This document shows, one piece after another, positions 1 to 12,600 of a DNA stretch of 63,721 nt (positions within the stretch are counted from its first letter, which is position 1; every line of letters begins with the position of its first letter). Source of the DNA: Halicephalobus mephisto (taxonomy: Eukaryota; Nematoda; Chromadorea; Rhabditida; Panagrolaimidae); contig SWDT01000190.1 in assembly GCA_009193035.1 (NCBI GenBank), forward strand, positions 1 to 63,721. The letters run 5' to 3'. The notes under the pieces were generated by a model, which was given only the letters and a program-made list of their open reading frames with translations, ran no database searches and was not told the origin of the DNA. A program made the position numbers and the translations under genes.

Positions 1-699
1 GCTTACGTCGAAGCCGTGGGATTCAGATGCTTCAACGACCTTCAAATCGAGTAAGTTTTAATTTTTGAATTACTGTAGAGACTAGCACTATGGTCCCAGA
101 AAATAAAGAGAACCCCGAGTTCGACTCCGGGTGCTAGCTGTCGCGACATTAAGCGTAGCGAGAAAGGAGCGATCGTTCAGGAGAATCGATTCTGCTTCCA
201 GGAATGGAATGGAAAAGGTCGCTCTCGTAGCTTAAGAGAAAAGCACTTGCCCGGATAGCAAGACGATGCGGGTTCGATGCCTGCCGAGAGACATTTTTCC
301 TTCCATATTAGTTTCGGACTAAATGAGGCCAGATCTAGTTTTCCGACACTAGCAGACCCACCCGAACCCCGGGGGTTAAGGAATCCAGGGTAGTGGAATA
401 ACGAACCACGACTTCCCCCAACTACGAGCCACATTCTCAGAATACCTACAGTAACCGTCCACTGGGATTCAGAACCAGGATAAATCAGACGGGGGACCCA
501 ACCCTGACTCCAGTCCGAAAAACATCAGTAAAAAAAACTGTAGAAAAATTTTTTCAGTTCGGATATCGTATCTCAAGTGGACAAACTTTGTATGGATTAC
601 AACATTGACTCTAATCTTCAACAACGGAAATTACGGTATCTCTTCAGACATGCTTTTGATTTATTCCAGGATCTGAAGCCGGTTTTGGATTCCACCATG
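1..699 (+). CDS. ALS2: ALS2 exons 1 (partial) and 2, probable DH region
   Basis: Bases 1-50 read [16 protein letters not shown] and end in GA before donor GTAAGTTT. Exon 2 (558-699) follows acceptor TTTTCAG and begins [16 protein letters not shown]. It ends ...[10 protein letters not shown] before donor GTTGGT. The junction restores an Asp codon and leaves phase 0, matching exon 3. The helical, Leu-rich composition and the position just before the PH/MORN part fit the C-terminal half of a Dbl-homology domain. Identity of this piece rests mainly on phase and context, not on a strong motif, so it could in principle be an exon of a neighbouring gene. Confidence 0.7.
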
Positions 700-3600
700 G
701 TTGGTTTAGTTTTTTTAAATTTAAATCACTATCCAACATGATCGACAAAAAATAACTTTTTATTAAATAAAAAAATCAATTTTATTAAATAAAAATAATT
801 TTTTATTATTTAAAAAAAATCAATTTTATTAATAAAAAAAATATTTTTTTATTGATAAAAAAAAATCAATTTTATTTATGAAAAAAATAATTTTTTATTA
901 ATTAAAAAAAACCAATTTTATTAATAAAAAAAATAATTTTTTATTGATAAAAAAAATCAATTTTTATTAAATAAAAATTTTGTTAATAAAAAACTTATTT
1001 TTGTTATTTAAAAAATAATTTTAATTTTTTCATTTTTGTTAAATGATTAATTTTTATTTTTTTAAACCGGCCATTTTGGTCGATTTGACTTTGCATTTCG
1101 AACATTTTGTTTTTTTTGCGTTCATTTTTTGTTAAAATCAAAATTGCGTTCTTAAAATTCCAGACTAAGTGGATTTTTTCGTTAAAAATCGAAAACCTAA
1201 AAAACGGTCATTTTTGTGGCGCCATTTCTATTTAAAAAATAAAAAAAAATTTATTTTAAAAAAATTAAAAAAAAACAAAAAAATTCTTTCTAAAAAATAA
1301 AAAAAAATTTAAAAATATTTTTATTGTAAAAAAATTTTTAAAAAAATCTTAAAAAAATTATTTAAAAAAAAATGGAATTTTTTAATTTTTAAAATATTTA
1401 AAAATATTTTTTTATTTTGAAAAAAAATTAAAGAAAATGGAATTTTTTGATTTTTAAAATATTTTTTTTATTTTGAAAAAAAACTAAAATGGAATTTTTT
1501 ATTTTGTGACGTTAGCAATTAGAACCAGAAGGTAATTCATAAAGCTTGTTGCTAACCAGTTTTCTGACCTCGAAAAATAAAAAATAGTGAAACTAATTAG
1601 AAAAATCAAAAATCTTTTGTTTCGGATGAGCAATCAAACGGAAAATTGGCCAAATGAATTCGGACAAAATTAATTTTTTTAATTATAAAATATTTCAAAT
1701 TTTTTAAACAATTTAAAACATTGTAGAAGATCTTTGAAGTTTTAAAATTTCTCAGAAGTTCTCCAGAATCTGAAAATTCAGAATTTTTTGAGAACTTTGA
1801 AAAAATTTTTAAAATCTAGAATAATTTCGAAATTTTTTGGAGTCATAAAATTTCCTAAAAGTTTTCTGAAATTTTATAAAATTTTCTAGAATTTTTCCGA
1901 AGTTTTATAGAATTTCCTAAATCTTCAGAAATCTTACATTTGCTCTGAAAAACTTCCTTAAATCCCCTAGAAATTTCCTGGAGTCTCCCAAAATCTCCTA
2001 GAAACTCTCTTGACTTTCTTAGAAACCTTCTGAAATCATAGAATCTACTAAAATTCTCTCCTAAATCTCCTAGAAGTCTTCTGAAATCTCCTAGAAGTTC
2101 TCTGAAACCTCCTAGAAGTTTTCTGAAATCTCCTAGAAGCCTTCTGAAATTATAGAATCTCCTAAAATTTTCTCCTAAATCCTCTAGAAGCCTTCTGAAA
2201 TCTCCTAGAAGCCCTCTAAAATCATAGATCTTCTAAAATTCCCTCCTACATCCTCTAGAACCCTTCTGAAATTTTCTAAAATCTCCTAAAATCCTTCTAA
2301 AAACCTTGTAGAATCTCCCAAAATTTCTCTTGAATCTTCTAAAATTCTCTCTAAAATCCTCCAAAATGAAATTTAAAAAAATCACAAACGATTTGACTTT
2401 GAAACAATTCCAAAAATTTCGTGACAAAATTTATTTTTAATTTTCAAAATAACGATTTTTTAAATTCATTTTTAATTTTCAAAATAACGATTTTTTAAAT
2501 TCATTTTTAATTTTCGAAATAACGATTTTTTAAATTCATTTTTAATTTTCAAAATAACGATTTTTTAAATTTATTTTTATTGAGCCAGTTAAATTCCGAA
2601 AATTTTGCAATTTAATTATTGATTCTGTACCATCATCAGTCACTTGATCGACATTGGTTCTTTTTTCAGAAAACTTAGATTAGACGAATAGAATCGAAAG
2701 AATGTGAAAAACAACTTTTTCTGAAACAAAAAAATGATGGAATTCCGATCTTTTTTCTTTTTTTATCCTCGATTTTTATTTCGTTCTGGGCAAAGTCCGC
2801 TTACGAGAACAACATCAATCATACGGTACCAAACAAGATATCTAGACAATTCACAGTAATTTTCGGATGTCTTTTTAGTTGACTGGCTTACCGTATGAGC
2901 CGGACGTCGAAGTTAGTCCGAATTGGTTTTTCTGTGAAATCAGTTTTTGTCTTTGATTTCCCGACCCGAAATTGAGCTTGAATTTCTTGATTTTTACAAT
3001 CACGTGCGCTAACCACTGCACCATTGAAACCAAAAAAAGTAATCGAATTCCAATAACCATTAAATTTAAACTTTGTTCATGAGTATTCAATTCGAAATCG
3101 AACTCGGATTTTGCAACTTTACAGTCACGCGTGCTAACCACTGCACCATTAAAACCAAATAGGGCAATGGAATTCCAATAACCATTTAATTCAAACTTTG
3201 TCCACAGAATCTTTGTTCGAATTTATGTTTATCTACATGATTCAAGAGTTCGTCAATTTCTAAAGCAAGTTTCGTTTTCGTCTCGAGACAACAATAATAT
3301 ACAATATTTAAAAAATGTACAAAAATTTGAAAAGACAAAAAACCCGTAAAAATTAATTTTAACAATTTTCAAAAAAATATTTACAAATGATTTTTCAAAG
3401 AGGTATGGACTCTGGGAGTCCGATTTCGAGAGAGATTCGCTTTGGTTCTAGTAGCCAGAGGCAATAGTGAAAACTAAGTAGATTCGTAACCTTGGTTGTA
3501 ACCGCGAGATTTTTTGATTTCAGTAAGAAAGTCATTGTTACAATCACAGCAGATGGTACAGACCATTCCTACAGGATATCCTCGATTATCAGAACAGGAA

Positions 3601-6600
3601 TTAAGAGGAACAAAAGTTTGATGACAAGCTTGATTTTTGGACTTTTCTCCGATGAAAAAGATATCTCCATCATTCGCGACGGGACCATCACATCCGATCA
3701 AAGAACATTTTGCTGCTTTAATCTAGAAAAAAAAATAATTAAAAAATAATTTAAAAAAGTATTTAAAAAAGTATTTTAAAAAATATTTAAAAAAAGTACT
3801 TTTTAAAATAACTAAAAAAATAATTAAAAAATTATTTTAAAAAAATATTTAAAAAAGTACTTTTGAAAATATTTTAAAAAAATATTTAAAAAAGTACTTT
3901 TTGAAAATATTTAAAAAGTAATTTTTTAAAATGATTAAAAAAGTATTTTAAAAAATAATTTACATTTTCTAATTTTGCTCCTTCGAGATAGTATGCCGCA
4001 GGGTTTGTAACAGCAACGTCTTCTTTGTCGTCGGATTTCACCTCAGGCAATGCCGGAAATTCTATTCCTTTTAAAAAACTTCCTGTGAATTTTGGTTGTT
4101 CACCATTTGGTGGAGGCATGAATTGTTCATTTTTTTGATTAATTACAAAAGCATCTGGATCTCCAACGACAGATTCGATTTCGAAATTTGCGTTTTCAGG
4201 CATTTGTTCTGGTTTGAAATCCTCATCTGGAGAATTAACAACGGCTTCTGTGGCTATTTTTTCTGATGGAATTTCGGATTTTCCTCGAGATTCAGGATCC
4301 AGAATGAAAGCAGACATGTCTGAAAAAAGTAAATTAGGTCTGATCCGTCTTCAAGTAAGCAAACAGAAGATAATCTGGATTAATTTCCGTTATTTTTTCA
4401 TAATATACAAAAAAGTAACTTTTAGTACAGTAAGAAATACAAATTTTTATTATTAAATTTCAATTTTCATCACAAATGTAGAATATAAAAAATGTGACGA
4501 TTATTACATTATTATCACATTTCGGAATTGTTACAGAACCAAAAATCACACTTTTTGTATTGGAGCTGTTTTTGGATAGTGACTAGAAAGCCCTCATTTG
4601 AGTTACAAATAGACACTATCCAAAATCTCTACCCACAAAAAAGCGTAACTTTTAGTACAGTAAGAAATGCAAATCGTCACTATTAAGTTCCACTTTTCGT
4701 CACAAATGTCGAATATTCTTCAAAAATATCACATTTCATAATTTTTACAGTACCAAAAATTACACTTTTTGTATTGGAGCTGTTTTTGGATAGTGACTAG
4801 GAAGTTCTGATTTGAGTTATAAGTAGACACTATCCAAAATCTCTACCCACCAAAAAGTGTAACTTTTAGTACAGTAAGAAACAAAATCGTCACTATTAAG
4901 TTCCAATTTTCGTTACAAATGTTGAATATTCTTCAAAAATACTACATTTCGGAATTGTTACAAAACCAAAAATCACTTTTTTTATATATGTTGTTAATAC
5001 TTACCGTATGCAGCTTCAGAAGGATAATATGAGTCAAATTTTTCTTCCGGATTCGGACTAATCGACGGCAAAGCAGGGGCGGCCAGCGCCATCAGTACAC
5101 TGCTCGCGAAGAAAACTATCACAAACATTTTAAAAATCTACAAAAACACAAATATTATTACAAAAATACGGACGTTACGAAATTCTCTCGACACGAATTT
5201 TTATAATTAGAAATTTTCAGAATTCTTAATTTTCAAAATTCTGTAAAGTTTCATAATCTTGTAGATTTTTACAGAAGTTTCCATCAGATTCTGAAAACTC
5301 AAAAAATTTCTTAAGACTCTAGAATCTTTACAGTAGACTATGAGAGGTTTTAGAACCTTTACAGTAGACTATGGAAGATTCTAGAACCTTTACAGTAGAT
5401 TATGATTGATTTTAGAGATATTCAACAAAATTGTAGAACATTTTAGAACCTTTACAGTAGATTATAGGAGATTCTAGAATCTTTACAGTAGATTGTAGGA
5501 GATTTTAGAACCTTTACAGTAGATTATGAGAGGTTTTAGAACCTTTACAGTAGACTGAAAGATTCTAGATACCTTCTCTGATATTCTAGAACCTTTGTGT
5601 TTGATTCTAGAATCCTCCTTGGAATTCTAATAAAGGAAAAACGTAAAACATAAACGACCGAAAGTATTCAAACCATGTTTGAACGTACTGAGCATTGAAA
5701 CTTGATTTTTATATACTGACGACCAAGAAAACAAAAAAGAGATACGCCCGAGTTCGACACCGCCTTTTTTCTCCTTTTTTGATGAGAAGTTTGTAAAACA
5801 AGACTTGGGCCTGGTTTATGATGGGAGGTGTCAGAGGAGGGTTTGGTCAAGGGACAGAATATGACCTAAGGGTTTTCATCTAAAATATCGCGAATGATGA
5901 AATGTAAAAAAACTTTAAGAACTTTTATGAGTTTTTTTGGAAATAGTTGGAATTTTTCGAAATTTAGTGGAAATTTTTGGAAATTGGTAGATAAATTTTG
6001 GAAAATTTAGAAGGACGATCTTGTAAAAAATTCTCAAACCTTGGGGATCATTATAGAAGCTTTTGAGAAGTTTTAGAGTTTTGTAGAAGGTTCTGAAAAA
6101 TTAGAATTTTATAAATTCTTAAAAATTAGAATTTTATAAATTCTAAAAAATTAGAATTTTAAAGATTCTGAAAAATTAGAATTTCATAGATTTTTAAAAA
6201 CTAGAATTTTAAAGATTCTTAAAAATTAGAATTTTATAGATTCTGAAAAATTCTAGAATTTTATAAAAGATTCTGGAATTTTGTAAGAGATTCTTAAAAA
6301 CTGTAGAATTTTATAGATTCTGAGAGATTCTGAGATTTTATAGGAGATTCTTAAAGATTCCAGAATTTTGTAAAAGATTCTTAAAAATTCTGGAATTTTA
6401 TAAAAGATTCTAAAAACTAAGAATTTGTAGACGATTTTAAGAGATTTTAAAATTTCACGAAAGATTCTGAAGTCTCCGAAAATTTCATGTTTTTGAAGTA
6501 CTCCAGAATTTCAAAAAACATTTTCTGTAATTTTTTTAACTTTTATATAAATTTCGAAAATTTCGAATTCTTTACAAAAAAAAATTTTATAAATAAAAGT

Positions 6601-9600
6601 TTAATGAATAAATTTAATTTAAAAAATCACAAATAGTTTTAAAAAATATAAATTAATAAAAATTTTAATTTCTGAAAAACAACCATGGTGGTCATGTGAG
6701 GTGCAAAAAGACCAAAGATGAACACGATTTAGATTTTATCAAAAAAAAAAAGAAAAAAATTTTAAAATATATAAAGAATTAAGAAAATTAAAAAGTTTAA
6801 AAATATATAAAGAATTAAGAAAATTTTAAAATTTGAAGAAAAAACCGAAAATTAAAAAAACAAAATTTTAAAATTAAAAAAAGTTTAAAAATCCTAAAAA
6901 CTCGAAAAAAAATTAATATTAAAAAAATTTGAAAAAAAAGTTTAAAAATTTTAGTTATTTGAAAAAAAATTTAGAAAATTTTAAAATTAAAAAAAGTTTA
7001 AAAATCTTAAAAATTTGAAAAAAAAATTTAAAATAAAAAAAATAGGTTTACGAGTTGCTAATTTTGGATAGGATCAAAATCGAAATTTGTTTTTTTCACA
7101 AAAATAAATCAAGATTTTTTTTAATTTAAAAAAAATTAAAAATAAACATACAGGAATTCCAGAACGACACGTGTGATCTGTGACGTGAGATCAATCAAAT
7201 CCCTAATTTCGCAATTATCGGAAAATGGATGGATTTCATGTGACTTTTGAATATTTGGGAAATTTCCAGTTTTAAGATATTAAAAAACAACTATTTTAAA
7301 ATTAAAAAAATTAAAAACTCTAAAATATTTAAAAAATTATAATTTTTTAAAAATTAAAAATTTTATTTTTTTAGAAAAATTTAAAATTTTAAAATATTTA
7401 AAAAATTACAATTTTAGAATTTTTTAAGATTAAAAATATTTTTTTTTAGAAAAATCATAATTTTAGAATTTTTTAAAATCAAAAACTTTTTCTTTAGAAA
7501 AATTATAATTTTAGCATTTTTTTACAAAAGTTGAAAATTTTAAAATATTTAAAAAATTATAATTTTGTTTTTTTTAATTAAAAATTTTATTTTTTTTATT
7601 ATTTAGGAATTTTGAATTTTTTTATTATTTTTAAACTTTGGACTTTTTGATTATCTAAAAACTTGAATATTTTCGATCATTTGAAAATAAGGAACTTTTT
7701 TATTATTCGCAAATTACGAATTTTCGTGGGTCTTCAACGTCGATGACAGCAGAAAGAGATAAACCCAATCAGTCTGAGTTATGGCTTTTTGTTTTACGAA
7801 TGAAACACTTCGTTGTCGATGAAGTCATCTTTCAAATTTTTCTGAATTTAATTAACGTTTTTGAAACCTAACAAAAAATCAAAATTTTCAACTTTTGGTC
7901 CTGACTGGAAAGTTATAAAAATTAAAAACAATTTCGTAACACAAATTTTTAATTTTAGAATAATACAACTTTGGAAGTTTTTAGAGTTATTTATGTACAA
8001 AATTTTCAACTTTTGGTCTTGACTGGAAAACTCCGAAATTTCGCGTTGAGACAATTTTTGAAAATCTTACATTAAATATTTCTAATTTCTTTAATAACAT
8101 AATTCTAGAACCTTCAAAAATCACAGAAACATAAAATTTTCAACTTTTGGTCTTGACTAGAAAATTTCGAAATTTCGCGTTGAGACAATTTTTGGAAATC
8201 TTACATTAAATATTTCTAATTTCTTTAATAACATAATTCTATAACCTTCAAAAATCACAGAAACATAAAATTTTCAACTTTTGGTCCTGACCGGAAAATT
8301 CCGAAATTTCCTTTCAAGACAATTTTTGAAAATTGTGTAACAAAACAAGTTATTTTTTAGTGGCATTTTTATTTGTTCAATTTGGTATCTAAAGTACAAA
8401 CTTTCCCCAAATATTTAATCAATGATCACACTTCTCGATTTGAATTTTGCTCTTTCGAATTTTTTGATTTTTGACTTCCATTCAACATCTGGAAAAGGAA
8501 CTAAAATGCAAGTGTTGAACATCATGAATGTTTGGTAATTATAAACTCTTCAAAATGTCCACTTAAGAATGTCGCAAAATGGACCGGAGTAAAAATAGAA
8601 CAAATTCTTTGGAAATTCTTATTGTTTGTAAAATCTTCTAAAGTTCAATAAGGAGTTTTGAAACCTTTGAGAATCTTAGGAAGTTTATAGTGATTGAGAA
8701 TTTTTTGGAGAGTTCTAGAATGTTTGAAATTATCGGAAAATTGCAAAGTCACGTAGGAGGATTTGCATTTTTTAGGATGCTACGAAAATTTGTAGAATAT
8801 TGCAGCCTCTTGTGGAAGATGTATAGTCTTTCGCAATCTTATCGAGGGTTATATGATCTTCTAGAATATCGTAGAAGCTTCTGAAACTTCATAACATCTG
8901 ATAGAAGCTTATATGATCTCCTAGAATCTGATAGAAGCTTTTAAAACTTCCTAACATCTGATAGAAGCTTATATGATCTCTTAGAATCTCATACGAACTT
9001 ATATAATCTTACACAATCCAACGAAACTTCTGAAACCTTCAACAACCTCATACAACCATCCATAATCCCCTATCTTCTCCCAGAGCCTTCTACAACTCCC
9101 TACAAACTTCCACAACCAACATCTATTACCAAAAATCCCACTTTTCTCTGAACCTTGTATCTTAACAACTTTGTAATGATACGTATTTTTGTAATCATGT
9201 TTTAGTTTCTAGGATGGTCTCATTGTTTTTTAATTAACCCATAACCGAAGGTCAGTTTTGGTTTCTCACAAACAAGTCAAACTAAATCATGTCACTTGAT
9301 CACTTGTTGTCGACGTGACCGAAAGAGTACTTGTTTGTGTGACCACAAGACTAATTACTTTTCTATTGTCAGTAATGGGGCAAAGGTTTGGAATGTGACG
9401 AAACGGGAGTTGCCGACGAGGTCAAAGAAAAAGTAAAAAATAATTCATAAGGGGAACTAATGAAGAAAGAATAGATTTATTGCATTGTTTTAAAAATTAA
9501 AAATAGATATCATTGCAAAATTTTCGAGACAAAAAATTGAAGAAATGGAATTTTTGGTAATAGATGTTGGTTGTGGAAGTTTGTAGGGAGTTGTAGAAGG

Positions 9601-12600
9601 CTCTGGGAGAAGATAGGGGGTTATGGATGGTTGTATGAGGTGGTTAAAGGTTTCAGAAGTTTCGTTGGATTGTGTAAGATTATATAAGTTCGTATGAGAT
9701 TCTAAGAGATCATATAAGCTTCTATCAGATGTTATGAAGTTTCAGAAGCTTCTACGATATTCTAGAAGATCATATAACCCTCGATAAGATTGCGAAAGAT
9801 TATACATCTTCCACAAAAGGTTGTAATATTCTACAACTTTTGATAGTATTCTATAAGACTTTCCAAAGCCCTAAAACCTTCTCCCTTGGCTTCTGGAGAT
9901 TTCACGATCTTCTAATATAGACAAAAATACAGCAAAAAATTCACTTTTATCATCTTTCGCGTGCTGTAATAATCGATCGCATTTAAATGTTGTGAAATTT
10001 AATTACCCAAGTTGAAAGTAGACAACAAAAATAACACTATCCTCAGTGAAAGTAATGTAAAAACTTGAATTCTTGATCAAAAAGTAAAAAAAACAATTGG
10101 AATTGAAAAAATTCAAAATAGATATATTATCCAGCATTCGGATAAAAATAGGTTTACAATATTATTATATTTTCCACTTACTGTATACTCGACCAAACTG
10201 AAGTTTATTATTTTTAAATTAGGAAATAAGTGTTTTCAAACACCAATGTCTGTCTTTGCTCTCAATTTCAAAACTGATATTTGACGTGTCTGAGTTTGAC
10301 GCCAGACTTCTTCTTCTTGAAAACAGAAACTTGTTGTCGTCGACAGTTTCTAAATTTGGGAGACCTAAACGCAATCATTTCAACGTCTTGCGAGAGTGGA
10401 AAACAAGCAGGAGCGGTTGATTGGCGCCTTTTGATGGATGATAGACGAGCTCTGAGTCGATTGCCGTAAACAACAGAGAAAGATGATTCAGAATTATCGA
10501 TAAAACAAAGAATAATCGCGTGGTCAGATGCAGATGGACACCTCCGCCCTTGTTTTGAACCTGGGAAAGTTGGGCGTTGGCGAAGTATTCGTAAATCGAA
10601 GGGATCATCCGAAAAGAATTTATTGCTTTTTTATAGGGGTGTGAAGTCTGCAGAAGACCAGTCAGGTTTGAATCAAAAGCAGTATTCAAAGTCTACGAGT
10701 TGAAAAAGATCAATTTTTGAGAATCTAGATTCCGAATAGTTTCAAACAATGCACAATATAGAGCTTCAGACGATATATAATATAGTTCCACGTAATACTT
10801 CATATGTAACTTTAGATGGTACTTAAGATATAAGTTTACACAATGCATCATGTGTAACTTTGGATGATACATTATAATAGATTAGTACGATACTTATATA
10901 CAACTTCAAATGATATATAGTATATAGTATCATGTAATACTTTATATATAACTTCAAATGATATATCATATGTAACTCCAGATGATATGTCATATGTCAT
11001 TTTAGATGATACATCACATATAGATTAGTACGATACTTACATATGGTATATCATTTAAAGTTATATATAAAGTATTACATGATACTATATACTATATATC
11101 ATCAGAAATTGTATGTAACTCCAGATGCTATGTCATATGTCACTTTAGATGATACATCACATATAGTTTGATACGATACTTACATACAACTTCTGATGAT
11201 ATATCATGTGTACCCTGAGATGATACTTAAGATGTAACTTCATACCATGGTTCACATATAACTTTTGATATTACATCATATATAGCTTCCTATCATAATT
11301 TACGCATAACTTTATTCAGTGTTTCACGTAACTTCAGATATAACTTTGGATAATGCTTTAATTTTCTCAATAGGTATTCTTCTGCATTTCAAAAAGTTGT
11401 CGATTCTTGTTTACATCATCTGCAAATTCATAACACTTCAGAATCAGGTTTATAAGATTCTTAGAATAAAAGTACGTATACTTAAGTCGTTTTTTTGAAT
11501 CAATTATACATCATCTAAAACCTCCGCCAGAATCTACTTTCGACAAACATGATTCTGAATCAAGATCGAAAAGTTCTAAATTTATATAATTTATTGAAAT
11601 TTTTATTTTTAAAAAATTGCGTAATTGTAACGATTTCGAAGTTTGCATTCAGTGCAGAAAAATTAAAATTAACAATGAAATTACTTTAAAAAAGTAAAAA
11701 ATTCTGATTTTTTTATTTCACAATCAATTTTTTCAAAAATTAATCAAATTTCGAATATTTTGAAAATTTTCAAGATGATGTAGAGATCATTTAATCGAAA
11801 AAAATTTTATCTGATTTCCAATTTTTTTATTTTTATTTTTGGAATTTGTGTTTTGGAAGTAATTACTTTTGTACAAAGTTTACGATCTCTTGGTTGCTTC
11901 CCGGTTGCCTTCTTCGTTTCTAGAATTGGCGCCATTGCTTCTGAAATTCACAAAATGCAACAAATCGTTAAAAAGTTGCAAATTTTTGAAACATGATCTT
12001 GAAAAAATTGATTTTTTTTAAACTGAAGGGGATTTGGCGTGATTGAAAATGACCATGACTTTTGACGGTCCGGAACACATTTTATAAAAAATCAAAGATC
12101 TCAGAAAATGGTTCAAATGATGTTTTCATGAGATCTTGACAGAGATATGAAGCAAAATAAAATTGATGGATGATGTTTTTCGGAGTTATTCTGGGGGTTA
12201 CTGTAGAATCCAATAATCAATTTTTTTAAAAATTAATTTTTCTAAAAAAATATCTATCAATTTAAAAATTATTTTTATTTTTTAAATAAAATAACGGTCT
12301 TAATTTCTGATCGAATTTCTAATTCAAAATTTACGAGCCAACATTATCTGTTTTGTCATTTTTTCTCCGTTGTCTCGTCGCCCTAGTTAAAAATAACCGA
12401 TCTAGAATGATCAATTGCAAATTTTATTGATTTTTATGCGTTTATCTACTCTATTATTGGAATTCGTCTATCCGCAGGGTCTTTCCTGATTTAGAAAATA
12501 GGTACTTGATCACAAAGTTCGGGACATTCATGTTCAATTTAGTATGAAACACATTCCGATAAAGCAATATTGGACAATAGAGGATTTTGAAGACGGAAAC

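Noticed and set aside
177..434. 85-codon minus frame containing [15 protein letters not shown]
   Set aside because: Translation of tRNA-like DNA; the IEPA motif is the usual T-arm shadow.
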